Of a stretch of DNA of 64,000 bases, positions 1 through 8,314 are shown piece after piece. The position numbers and the translations under genes are program-made. The notes below the pieces were generated by a model that worked only from the letters and a program-made list of their open reading frames with translations, was not told where the DNA came from and ran no database searches. This stretch comes from Phycisphaeraceae bacterium. GTDB taxonomy: Bacteria > Planctomycetota > Phycisphaerae > Phycisphaerales > Phycisphaeraceae. The DNA lies in NCBI GenBank assembly GCA_002704825.1, contig PAIY01000228.1:1-64000 (forward strand), written 5' to 3'. Within the stretch, counting starts at the first letter, position 1, and each line of letters begins with the position of its first letter.

Positions 1-54
1 AATTTGCAATTTTCTACTGCATGCCACTGGATTCCCGCCTGCGCGGGAATGACG
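1..54. repeat. REP-like repeat, copy A (right half, cut by window edge)
   Basis: Contains CCACTGGATTCCCGCCTG followed by CGCGGGAATGAC. The same half-unit occurs at 2540-2570, 3808-3838 and 26987-27017. The bases before it resemble the loop of the complete copies, so the left arm probably lies outside the window. Confidence 0.8.
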
Positions 55-196
55 AAAAATACCAAGGCATGGAGTTTAATGATTTGAACTGCTTTAGCCG
101 CATCACTTGTGATGCGCGCAGTGTTACGTGACGTTAAAAAGCGCATCGCAAGCGATGCGGCTAAATTGATAAATTAAAAAATTGGATTCTGCAAAA

Positions 197-2323
197 TCAA
201 TCCTCATCCGCATCGTCTTCATCCTGCGTATCGGATGCTGGCGGGGTGTCCCACACCACTGTGAGTAAACGTTGATCGGTACGCAATGGCGCATCAAGGT
301 CCGGCGGTGTTTGGATGCTGCCATCAGCTAACTCGATGGCGATGACCTGGGCGTTGAACTGTTTACGAAAGTCGCATTGCTTGAGTGATTTGCCCACAGC
401 CGTCAGCGGGACAAAGAGCTTTTGAATGTTGGCATGTGTGTTGGAAACGCCAAGGATCAGTTGATCCACCTGCAGGTCGGCTTCCAGTGCACCAAGACCT
501 TCGTGTTCGCTGAATGCCTGCGTATGTGTCTGAGCCAAACGTTCATGCAGATGATCGACGATGGCTTTGCGTTCGAGCATGCCCAACCATTTGCTGCGAT
601 CCCCAAGGTCCAAGACCGGCAGGACTTCATGATCCTCACGGGCGAAAATCGCCAGCGAGGAAAACAGGTCATCTTCCGGTGAGATGAAGGCAACATTCTC
701 CGTCATCAGGTCCTGGGCAACGATCACCGAAGCCATCAGGAAATTGTCCGCACCCACAACATGCCCAAGGTCCGAAGCCGAGATAATGCCTTTGAGTTGG
801 CCATCTTTGGTGACTGCGAAAACAGGACGCGTCCCCGGCTGAACGCGGGCGATGATCTCATCCAACGACATGTCAGGCGTGATGGTCATCGGCCAATGCC
901 TGGTCATCACCTGGCTCACACGCGTGGACTCAAGCAGATGGATCACCGGGTCAGCAGCATGGGCAGGCGAGTCGGCTGCGGAGCGAAGCTGTTCGTGATT
1001 CAGTCCCCAACCCCGACCGATCAGGTAACTGGTCACACAGACAATCATCAGGGGTGCAATCAAGCCATACGAACCGGTCATCTCGGTGACCATGACCATG
1101 GAGGCGATGGGTACGCGCATGGTTGCAGCCAGAACACCGGCCATCCCCACGGGGATCAGTGCTTGTCGGAGTTCCTCGGGGAAACTGTGGGGGAAGAATG
1201 CCAGACCGATCGCACCGAGAGTCGCCCCCACCATCCCGCCGATGAACACCGACGGACCGAGCACACCGCCGGGCGCACCGGAACCGACGGTCAAGCCGGT
1301 GGCCATGCACTTGACGATGACGATCAAGCCAAAGAGTCCAGCCCACATCCAATAGCCGTAGTGCTTGACGGATTCTGCTTCCATGAAGGTGCCATCCAGG
1401 ACACCTTGAACGAAGTGATAACGGTCATCCATCACCTGCGGGAGCATGCATGCCAGCGCACCGGTACACAGTCCGCCGATGGCAGCGGTCATCCAGACGG
1501 GCATATTGAATCGGGGTCGAAGCTGTGTTTCGACGGTTCGCATGCAGATGGAAAAGAAGATGGCGGTGATGCCGCACATCGGCCCGAGCATGGCATACCA
1601 GAGCAGGTCCTTGCCGGAGGTAAAATGCAGGTCAATGACGCCTTCAAGAATCGGTGCCGAGTAACCCCAGAGTTGCATGTAGATTGAGTAACCAACGACC
1701 GATGCGACGAACGAGGGGACGATGGCGTCGGACTCAAATTCAGGTTCGGAATAGAGAATACCGGTGGCAAAGAGCGCACCGCCCAGGGGGCATCGGAAGA
1801 TGGCACCAATGGCAGCAGCACAGCCACAGACCAGCAGAATGCGTCGCTCGTGAACGGTCAGGCGAAAGAGCTTGCCAATGGTCGAACCGATGGCTGCGCC
1901 CAACGCTGCGATTGGTCCTTCAGGCCCGGCCGAGCCACCGGAGGAAATCACCAACGCTGCACCGATGTTGCGGATGATCGGCGAGTTGATGTGCATGCGA
2001 CCTTGTTTGTGGTGAAAGGCGCGGGTGAGAATGTCCACGCCGTGCCCCTGATTTTTCTGGGCAAACAGGTGTACGAGCATCCCCGCGACCAACGCGCCCA
2101 TGGCAGGTAAAACCAGGATTCGCCAGTCAAAATGGAACATCGTCAGCGATTCGGGATTGATGTACTGACCGATGAGATGGTGTGTGCCTTCATGGATGGC
2201 AAACTCAAGCAGGGCTGCAGCACAACCGCTGAGTAACCCTGCCAACGTCGCGACCAACAGCCGCCTGATCCATCGACGGGCAGGCTGAGGGACATGCAAC
2301 AGGTTGGCAGTGTTTTGCCACAT
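197..2323 (-). CDS. ClC-family chloride channel/transporter with CBS pair and TrkA_C-like tail
   Basis: Membrane protein of 708 residues that moves chloride, either as a channel or in exchange for protons. The first ~440 residues are hydrophobic and carry the ClC selectivity motifs GSAGPEGP (about residue 130, with the gating Glu) and GSGAPGGVLGP (about residue 355). A CBS-domain pair follows at roughly 465-590, with SRVSQVMTRHWP and AQDLMTENVAF starting the two repeats. The last ~100 residues resemble a TrkA_C ligand-binding domain and end in an acidic tail. This layout is common in bacterial ClC proteins whose transport is gated by nucleotides. It stands alone between two repeat-rich intergenic stretches, so no operon partner is evident. 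Confidence 0.93.
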   Translation of the reverse strand: MWQNTANLLHVPQPARRWIRRLLVATLAGLLSGCAAALLEFAIHEGTHHLIGQYINPESLTMFHFDWRILVLPAMGALVAGMLVHLFAQKNQGHGVDILTRAFHHKQGRMHINSPIIRNIGAALVISSGGSAGPEGPIAALGAAIGSTIGKLFRLTVHERRILLVCGCAAAIGAIFRCPLGGALFATGILYSEPEFESDAIVPSFVASVVGYSIYMQLWGYSAPILEGVIDLHFTSGKDLLWYAMLGPMCGITAIFFSICMRTVETQLRPRFNMPVWMTAAIGGLCTGALACMLPQVMDDRYHFVQGVLDGTFMEAESVKHYGYWMWAGLFGLIVIVKCMATGLTVGSGAPGGVLGPSVFIGGMVGATLGAIGLAFFPHSFPEELRQALIPVGMAGVLAATMRVPIASMVMVTEMTGSYGLIAPLMIVCVTSYLIGRGWGLNHEQLRSAADSPAHAADPVIHLLESTRVSQVMTRHWPMTITPDMSLDEIIARVQPGTRPVFAVTKDGQLKGIISASDLGHVVGADNFLMASVIVAQDLMTENVAFISPEDDLFSSLAIFAREDHEVLPVLDLGDRSKWLGMLERKAIVDHLHERLAQTHTQAFSEHEGLGALEADLQVDQLILGVSNTHANIQKLFVPLTAVGKSLKQCDFRKQFNAQVIAIELADGSIQTPPDLDAPLRTDQRLLTVVWDTPPASDTQDEDDADED

Positions 2324-2661
2324 GGTCTTGTGATTCTACCTTATCAGCGGATGTAAAAAATTCATTCGTAACTTGATTGTCGGGGCTTTGATCATCACCA
2401 AAGCCTGTTTTCCAACCGCGTGCACACACAACGCATGCCACATTTTTGTTTTTTTAAAGCAATCTGCAAAAACAAGCGACATCATTCGTCACGCCCGCGA
2501 AGGCGGGAGTCCAGTGGAATTTGTATGCGTCAACTGCATGCCACTGGATTCCCGCCTTCGCGGGAATGACAAAACGGTTTTTCTGATGACGCCAATCCTT
2601 GCTTATTGCTCAACCTTGAATGACGCGTGCGTTGCGAAATTCAAGTCGCAGTCCGACGCCA
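2324..2661. other. Intergenic region with REP pair
   Basis: Gene-free stretch between the ClC gene and dapA. It holds the complete REP-like inverted pair at 2488-2570. I see no convincing small ORF; the promoter of the ClC gene should lie in its left part. Confidence 0.6.
2488..2570. repeat. REP-like inverted pair, copy B
   Basis: Two inverted ~30-bp units around a ~22-bp loop. The left unit reads GTCACGCCCGCGAAGG and the right unit ends CGCGGGAATGAC; each unit is itself a small GC-rich palindrome. The same arrangement and a similar loop occur at 26935-27017. Confidence 0.85.
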
Positions 2662-3540
2662 TTACAGGGCGCCACAATCCTCAAGCAATGCCTTGAGAAT
2701 CGCCTTGTTGTCTTCGCCCATCTCACACATGGGAAGACGCAACAAGCCGGTGTCCATGCCTGCAAACATCATGGCCGTCTTGATCGGGATCGGGTTGGTC
2801 TCGATCGAGAGCATGCCTTTGCAGAGCTTAAAGAGATCAAGATGTAATTCGCGAGCCTTGACAAAGTCACCGGAGAGGCCAGCCTCGGTCAACGCCTTGA
2901 TCTTGGCTGGCAGCAGGTTGGAGATCACACTGATCACACCCTTGCCACCGATGGACATCAGCGGGAGGCTCATCGCATCATCGCCGGAGAGAATGGTGAA
3001 ATCCTCACCACAGGTCATGGCAATTTCCGAAGCCGTATCCAGCGAGCCGGTGGCTTCCTTGATGGCCACGATGTTGGGATGCTGTGACAGTCGGTAAACG
3101 GTCTCACAGGTCAAAGCCACACCACTGCGACCGGGAATGTTGTAAAGCATCACCGGCACGCCCACATCAGCAATCTTCATGAAGTGACGGTACATGCCTT
3201 CCTGAGTCGGCTTGTTGTAGTAAGGGTTGACCGAGAGCACGCAGTCCACGCCGGCTTCCTTGGCATGTTTCGTCAGCTCAATGGCTTCAGTCGTTGAGTT
3301 GGAACCGGTACCCGCGATGACGGGAACGCGACCTGCAGAAGCTTTGGTGACTTCCTCGATCACGCGGGAGTGTTCGTCATTGTTGAGCGTGGGCGATTCG
3401 CCGGTCGTGCCACAGGGGACCAGGCCATCGATACCGCCTTCGATCTGAAAGTTCACATTTTTGACCAACTGCTGCCAATCGACTTCGCCGTCCGCGGTGA
3501 AGGGAGTGACCATTGCAGTAAACGCGCCTTGGAGCTTCAT
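2662..3540 (-). CDS. dapA: 4-hydroxy-tetrahydrodipicolinate synthase
   Basis: Condenses pyruvate with aspartate semialdehyde, the first committed step to lysine and diaminopimelate, in the cytoplasm. The start chosen is the ATG at 3540, giving MKLQGAFTAMV and 292 residues, the usual family length; an AAGGA Shine-Dalgarno lies 8-10 bases upstream and the longer reading adds only eight unconserved residues. The TIM barrel shows the substrate loop PCGTTGESPTL, the proton-relay Tyr in LYNIPGRSG and the Schiff-base Lys in VAIKEATGSLD. The neighbours are unrelated and the gene is probably monocistronic. Confidence 0.96.
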   Translation of the reverse strand: MKLQGAFTAMVTPFTADGEVDWQQLVKNVNFQIEGGIDGLVPCGTTGESPTLNNDEHSRVIEEVTKASAGRVPVIAGTGSNSTTEAIELTKHAKEAGVDCVLSVNPYYNKPTQEGMYRHFMKIADVGVPVMLYNIPGRSGVALTCETVYRLSQHPNIVAIKEATGSLDTASEIAMTCGEDFTILSGDDAMSLPLMSIGGKGVISVISNLLPAKIKALTEAGLSGDFVKARELHLDLFKLCKGMLSIETNPIPIKTAMMFAGMDTGLLRLPMCEMGEDNKAILKALLEDCGAL

Positions 3541-3807
3541 GAGTCCAATCCTTATTGAGTTCAAAAAATCTGAATAGACGGTCTACTGTATCGCTCAGCC
3601 GGTCTGTTGGCAAGAAAGAAAAAGGTGAGTTGGAAAGGGATTTGGGTTTAGAGCAGTCCAAAAAAATAATCTCCATGACATCGCATTGTTCGTCATTCCT
3701 GCGCAGGGACATGATGCACGTCGTTTTTAAAGTTGAGAGTTGTGTCGAATAAGATCGACCCTTAACTCATCAATAGTCACGTGGCATGCTGTTGACGCTT
3801 GCATTTA

Positions 3808-3838
3808 CCACTGGACTCCCGCCTGCGCGGGAGTGACG
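3808..3838. repeat. REP-like repeat, copy C (half unit)
   Basis: CCACTGGACTCCCGCC followed by TGCGCGGGAGTGAC matches the right half of the full copies. A degenerate left half (GTCATTCCTGCGCAGG) lies about 100 bases away at 3691-3707, as if the element had been split or decayed. Confidence 0.7.
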
Positions 3839-3870
3839 GAGGGTGGAAATTAATTCCCGGGAACACTCTG

Positions 3871-3965
3871 GGGATTGGGGATTCGTGTTGTTTTACATAA
3901 GCCTTTTAACGCTTCCTGTCTTATCGCCTTGCCCTGATCGGCAATCCCTAATCACCAATCCCTGA
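3871..3965. repeat. Dispersed palindromic repeat (GGGATTGG / CCCTAATCACCAATCCC)
   Basis: Begins GGGATTGGGGATT and ends CAATCCCTAATCACCAATCC, so its ends are imperfect inverted copies. A related sequence with the same CCCTAATCACCAATCCC end and an inverted core containing AAGGCGATA lies at 33139-33209 inside a larger element. Confidence 0.6.
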
Positions 3966-4018
3966 CAAAAAAGCAGCCCCGCTGTCTCGTACGGTTGGAA
4001 ACGGGACAACGGGGCTGG
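3966..4018 (-). terminator. Rho-independent terminator after the chemotaxis gene
   Basis: On the minus strand AGCCCCGTTGTC pairs with GACAGCGGGGCT and is followed by TTTTTT. It lies 25-75 bases past the stop of the chemotaxis gene and probably ends the TonB/YfiR/MCP transcript. Confidence 0.85.
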
Positions 4019-4042
4019 ACGGCAAATGTTCAATGTTGTGGG

Positions 4043-5617
4043 TCAGGCGACCGGTTCGGGTTTTTGAACACGGAACTGACTGACCGCGGTGCGGAGTCGG
4101 TTGGACTTGCTGTCGAGTAACTCTGCAGCCTGGGCGGCCTGCTCGGTACTCTGGGCAGCATCCTTGATCACCGAATTGATCGAATCCATGTTGCGCGAGA
4201 TTTCCTCAACGCCATGGGCCTGCTCCTGTGATGCAGCGGCAATGGTCTCGATCATCTTGGACACCTCAGCGGTGCTGGCCACAATCGTCTCCAGTGCGTG
4301 ACCGGCTTCATCAGCCAGTTCCACACCCCCCTGAACGCGCTGTGACCCAGACTGCATCTGTTCCACGGCACTGAGTGTGTGCTGCTGAATGACCTTGATC
4401 GAGTCGGTCACCTCTTCGGTTGCACGCGTGGTGCGTTCGGCTAACTTGCGGACTTCATCGGCCACGACCGCGAAACCGCGACCATGTTCACCGGCACGCG
4501 CTGCTTCAATCGCAGCATTGAGTGCCAGCAGGTTGGTCTGATCAGCAATCTCATTGATGACTTCAACGATCTGACCAATCTTATCGCCACGACGACCGAG
4601 TTCTTCAATCACCGAGGTGGTTTCGTTCACCGACGAAGCGATTTCTTCCATGCTCGAAGCGGTCTGCTTGACGACATCACCGCCCTTGCTGGCACGATCG
4701 CCGGCTTCCTGAGCCTGGTCAGAGACACGGGTTGCATTGGCGGCCACATCGCGGACGGTGCTTGCCATCTCTTCGACAGCTGCGGTGATGTTCATGGTCA
4801 TCGACGCCTGTTCGCGGATACCACCAGCAATGGAGTTGTTGGTCTGCGAAATTTGTGACGCCGTGGCTGCGACTTCTTCAGCTGAAGAAGTGACATCGAG
4901 CACCACATCATGAATCTTGCCAACAAAGACATTAAACCAGTGAGCCAGTTCACCCAATTCGTCCTTGCGACTTTCGTCGACACGGCGGGTCAGGTCGCCT
5001 TCACCCTGGGCAATGTCCTTGAGGGCTTCAGACATCTTGTTGATCGGACGGCCAATGGATGCCTGGATGATCCAGACCATCAGGATGCCGACCGCCAGTG
5101 AACCGCCGATGACAATGCCGATGATGGTGGTGAATCGGGCCATCTGTTCCTGACGTGCTGTCAGATCACTTTGGACGTAGATACCACCGATACGCTGACC
5201 ATCGGACTTGATGTCGTGAAAGACCTCCAGCGTGGAATCCGTGTACGTTTCACCCACCTGCTCAAAGGCTGGCGGTGTGTACTTGGGCAATTCCTTGTCT
5301 TGGTCACCCTCTGCGACATACTGATACGTCGCCATGGGTTGATTGTCGCCATCGTAAATGGCAGCGGCTTTGATATGTGGATTGGCTTTGAGACGCTTGA
5401 GCGTATCCCTGGCCGTATCACCGTCGGCAAACTCAATGGCGCCGGTTGCGGAGTTACCCACCACGTCTGCCAGGGTTCCCAACTCGCGGATCATACGTTG
5501 ATCCATGGACATCAATTCGTTGCCCACAAACAGTCCGCCGCTAAGCAGCACGGAAACCGTCACAGTGGTTGCGATACAAAGCGCCAATCGCCTCCGAATG
5601 GTTAAATGAAACCGCAT
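4043..5617 (-). CDS. Methyl-accepting chemotaxis protein with CHASE8-like sensor
   Basis: Inner-membrane chemoreceptor of 524 residues that would signal to CheA/CheW. A membrane segment at about 12-34 precedes a ~120-residue periplasmic domain, a second membrane segment (~160-185), a HAMP domain (~186-240) and a long helical signalling domain containing the conserved tip ([19 protein letters not shown]) and [13 protein letters not shown]. The periplasmic part ([20 protein letters not shown], then [11 protein letters not shown], then GGIYVQSDL) resembles CHASE8, the sensor type of the YfiN diguanylate cyclase. An AGGAGAAA site precedes the ATG. The gene directly follows a yfiR-like gene, which supports a YfiR-CHASE8 partnership. 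No C-terminal CheR-tethering pentapeptide is seen. Confidence 0.92.
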   Translation of the reverse strand: MRFHLTIRRRLALCIATTVTVSVLLSGGLFVGNELMSMDQRMIRELGTLADVVGNSATGAIEFADGDTARDTLKRLKANPHIKAAAIYDGDNQPMATYQYVAEGDQDKELPKYTPPAFEQVGETYTDSTLEVFHDIKSDGQRIGGIYVQSDLTARQEQMARFTTIIGIVIGGSLAVGILMVWIIQASIGRPINKMSEALKDIAQGEGDLTRRVDESRKDELGELAHWFNVFVGKIHDVVLDVTSSAEEVAATASQISQTNNSIAGGIREQASMTMNITAAVEEMASTVRDVAANATRVSDQAQEAGDRASKGGDVVKQTASSMEEIASSVNETTSVIEELGRRGDKIGQIVEVINEIADQTNLLALNAAIEAARAGEHGRGFAVVADEVRKLAERTTRATEEVTDSIKVIQQHTLSAVEQMQSGSQRVQGGVELADEAGHALETIVASTAEVSKMIETIAAASQEQAHGVEEISRNMDSINSVIKDAAQSTEQAAQAAELLDSKSNRLRTAVSQFRVQKPEPVA

Positions 5618-5663
5618 GATGCTTTCTCCTCAATAATCGAGCGGTTAATACGAGTGTTCCAAG

Positions 5664-6182
5664 TCAATCAACGATCTTGGCCATCTGCAACAGCTTGGCA
5701 TTGATCTTGAGCTTGGCAGCATCAGCCTGGTTCTTGTTGATCTCCAGGTTGATCTTGTTGGTTGCAATCAGACCCACCATGCCTTTGTTCTTGGCAAAGT
5801 CGGCAGTGTCACCCACGGTGAGAATCGGGGCGTTACCAATCTTCTCAAGCACGGGCTTGATGTCCGTGTTAACGAAAAGAATGCTGCATTTTTTCAGATC
5901 ATCCGCGGATGCATCGGCAGCAAGATAGGTCGTCTTGATCGGGCGATCGCCTGCGGTCTTGCCATCGACAATCTTGTCGAGCACGCCGTCAAATGGATCT
6001 TTACCCACCACGCCGATCACAAAGTCGCCACTGCCACCCGGCCAGGCAACATACTTGGTGAAGTTAAGCAGGAAGGCACATTTGACCTTGTCGAGTTTGT
6101 CCGCGGCACTGGCCTGGGTGGCCATTGAACCGACAAGCAAGAGCAAGGCGATCATCAAAGTGGAGCGTTTGAAAGTATTCAT
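5664..6182 (-). CDS. YfiR-family periplasmic regulator (DUF4154)
   Basis: Periplasmic protein of 172 residues with an N-terminal signal peptide (hydrophobic stretch ending TQASA). The mature part carries YfiR hallmarks: KCAFLLNFTKYVAWP, FVIGVVGKDPF, CSILFVN, ILTVGDTADFAKNKGMVGL and INLEINKNQADAAKLKI. In Pseudomonas, YfiR binds and represses the periplasmic domain of YfiN. Here the next gene, 46 bases downstream, encodes a chemoreceptor with a similar sensor domain. A GAGG Shine-Dalgarno is well placed. Transcription probably comes from the upstream receptor genes through the terminator-like hairpin at 6201-6232, or from an internal promoter. Confidence 0.88.
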   Translation of the reverse strand: MNTFKRSTLMIALLLLVGSMATQASAADKLDKVKCAFLLNFTKYVAWPGGSGDFVIGVVGKDPFDGVLDKIVDGKTAGDRPIKTTYLAADASADDLKKCSILFVNTDIKPVLEKIGNAPILTVGDTADFAKNKGMVGLIATNKINLEINKNQADAAKLKINAKLLQMAKIVD

Positions 6183-6200
6183 GATTACTTACCTCAAAGA

Positions 6201-6232
6201 GAAAAAACTTCTCTGCCCAATGATGGGCAGAG
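6201..6232 (-). terminator. Intrinsic terminator or attenuator between TonB receptor and yfiR
   Basis: On the minus strand CTCTGCCCA and TGGGCAGAG form a perfect 9-bp stem with a 4-base loop, followed by AAG and TTTTTT. It starts 19 bases after the receptor stop and ends just ahead of the yfiR ribosome site, so it could lower expression of the downstream signalling genes relative to the receptor. Confidence 0.8.
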
Positions 6233-6250
6233 AGATGTTGGTTCAAAGAA

Positions 6251-8152
6251 TCAGAAAGTGATAGCCACCTTGCCGAAGACGCCGGATTGGATTTCGCCAT
6301 TACCGCCCTGGGTATTGACATATTCCGGATGGCTGTTATCTGCGAGGTTCTGGCCCCAAATTGAGACTTCAACATTATCCTTGGGCTTCCAGGTCAGACC
6401 GATGTCATAGCGGAAGAAGGAGTTGATGCCGACAGACGGGATGTTGTCATACCAGTACAGAGCCGTATTGACTGCGAGTTTGTCGTTCAGATCGTAGTAG
6501 GCACGAACGTTGAACTGATTGCGGGGCGAGGTACCTTCGTTGTTTGAACTGCTGGCCGTACCATGCGATTCGACATCCTGGAAGGTGTAGTTAGCCATCA
6601 GCTTAAGGTTTTCTTCAACCTGCCAGGTTGCTGTGGCTTCAAAACCATAGGCTTCAGAATAGACATCGTTGCCAAAGGTTGTGCCGTTGGAACTAATCTG
6701 GTTTTCATACTTGTTAAAGAAGGTTGCAAGATCAAGAGACAAAGCCTTGGACAGTGAAATACGGTAACCGCCTTCGTAGGCCATGACGTTCGTCGACTCA
6801 ACTCCGGGATTGCCAAACAGCGGGATAAACGGTGCAACAAAACCTTCTTCAACACGTGAGGGTGTTCGCACTGCTCGTGAGATTGCTGCCCAGAAGGTGT
6901 GTCCATCCTTGATACGCCAGGACAGACGAGCACTTGGCTGAACTTCAACGCCGGTGTAATCGTTATGTTCAATCTTGGTACCGACGGTGAAGAACAGTTT
7001 GTCATCCACAAGCGTCATGGTGTCCTGCACAAACGCGCTGAAGGTATTATCCGATGCATTGGTTGAATTGAACGTGAAGATTGAGACACCCGGGGCAACA
7101 TACACAGGCAGGATGGAATCCTTGGTCCAATGATAGTTCAAACCCCAGATGATGTTGTGCTTGCCTTCATCCAAAGTAAAGTTGTGTTGAAGGTCGAAAT
7201 CCAAGGAATGGCGTTCCTGATTCAAAGTGCTGTCTGCACGATGCACATAGTCATAATAGAACTGCATCTGCAGGCTAGAATCCTCTGAAAAATCGTGCGT
7301 CAGGCGTGCAAGAATATTACCACCATCATAATCCAGAATACCAGTACCCGATGTGTCCGCATCGATGTTGAAATAATCAGCTTGTACGGTCAGATGATTG
7401 GAACCGGTATATGTATCCGTACGGAAACCAAATTGGCCACGATGCCATTCATCAAAGTTATCCGAAGACGTACCGGGCAGATTGGTATCATCAAACAATT
7501 GATACTTGCCATATACACGGTAATAGGAATCGTCATTGAACTTGCCACCGTAGCGGACAGCGGTGGTGCTCAGATCCTCAGTTCCGCCAGACTGCGTGAA
7601 CAGCAGCCCCTGGGTGTCCTTGGCATCCTTGGTGGTCACATTGATCACACCGTTGACAGCGTTGGCACCCCACAGCGTGCCGCCGGGGCCACGAATGACT
7701 TCCACGGATTTCAGGTCTTCCATCACATAATCCTGACTGTCCCAGTAAACACCTGAGAACAACGGTGTATAGAGACTGCGGCCATCCATCAGGACCAGCA
7801 TTTTATTGTTGTAAGGCCCATTGAACCCGCGAGCACTAATCGCCCAGTTCGATGAGTTGATACGAGCCACGTGCAGACCCGGAACCAAACGTAAGAGTTC
7901 GGGAATCGACTGATGCCCCGAACGCTCAATATCTTCTTCGGTGATCACGCTGATGGCGCCCGGCGCGTCGGAGAGTTTCATCCCCTTGCCCTTGGTCACC
8001 GAGGAAACCTCGACATTCATCAAGGCGTCCAGATCCATCTCCGCGAAGTCTTCATCAGCCTTGATCAGGGAAGTACTCGCAAAAAGTACAACACAAAACA
8101 GGGACACGATCAGTTTTGTGTGACGCAAAATGAAATGGGTGGGAGTCAACAT
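6251..8152 (-). CDS. TonB-dependent outer-membrane receptor (paralogue 1)
   Basis: Outer-membrane active-transport protein of 633 residues with a signal sequence (hydrophobic 12-30), a plug domain and a 22-stranded barrel. The plug region shows LSDAPGAISVITEEDIERSG, GLHVARINS, RGFNGPYNNKMLVLMDGR and VEVIRGPGGTLWGANAVNGV; the protein ends in GKVAITF with the expected C-terminal Phe. The mature N terminus (EDFAEMDLDALMNVEVSSV) is shared almost exactly with the next gene upstream. The substrate cannot be read from sequence. It belongs to the receptor class often found with YfiR and a signalling protein, as here. No obvious TonB box was seen. Confidence 0.94.
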   Translation of the reverse strand: MLTPTHFILRHTKLIVSLFCVVLFASTSLIKADEDFAEMDLDALMNVEVSSVTKGKGMKLSDAPGAISVITEEDIERSGHQSIPELLRLVPGLHVARINSSNWAISARGFNGPYNNKMLVLMDGRSLYTPLFSGVYWDSQDYVMEDLKSVEVIRGPGGTLWGANAVNGVINVTTKDAKDTQGLLFTQSGGTEDLSTTAVRYGGKFNDDSYYRVYGKYQLFDDTNLPGTSSDNFDEWHRGQFGFRTDTYTGSNHLTVQADYFNIDADTSGTGILDYDGGNILARLTHDFSEDSSLQMQFYYDYVHRADSTLNQERHSLDFDLQHNFTLDEGKHNIIWGLNYHWTKDSILPVYVAPGVSIFTFNSTNASDNTFSAFVQDTMTLVDDKLFFTVGTKIEHNDYTGVEVQPSARLSWRIKDGHTFWAAISRAVRTPSRVEEGFVAPFIPLFGNPGVESTNVMAYEGGYRISLSKALSLDLATFFNKYENQISSNGTTFGNDVYSEAYGFEATATWQVEENLKLMANYTFQDVESHGTASSSNNEGTSPRNQFNVRAYYDLNDKLAVNTALYWYDNIPSVGINSFFRYDIGLTWKPKDNVEVSIWGQNLADNSHPEYVNTQGGNGEIQSGVFGKVAITF

Positions 8153-8314
8153 TGTTTACTTTCTGTATTACAAAAAGGATTCTGTCATTCTGGATCGACC
8201 CGAAACCATTCGCGGATAAGGCCGATCCAGATTGTTTGGTAATTCAATTGATCTCTGGAACACCTGTAAGACCTGGCAGAATTTGTCAAAGCCATACAGG
8301 TCCGAGAAACGGTT

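Larger units (their letters stand above)
3541..4042. other. Intergenic region rich in dispersed repeats
   Basis: About 500 bases without a gene. It holds the dapA promoter area on its left side, a split REP-like copy (3691-3707 and 3808-3838), a second dispersed palindromic repeat (3871-3965) and a terminator for the gene at 4043. Confidence 0.6.

Noticed and set aside
761-1687. 308-codon open frame antisense to the ClC gene
   Set aside because: His/Gly/Arg-rich shadow of the conserved ClC frame with no ribosome site or domain.
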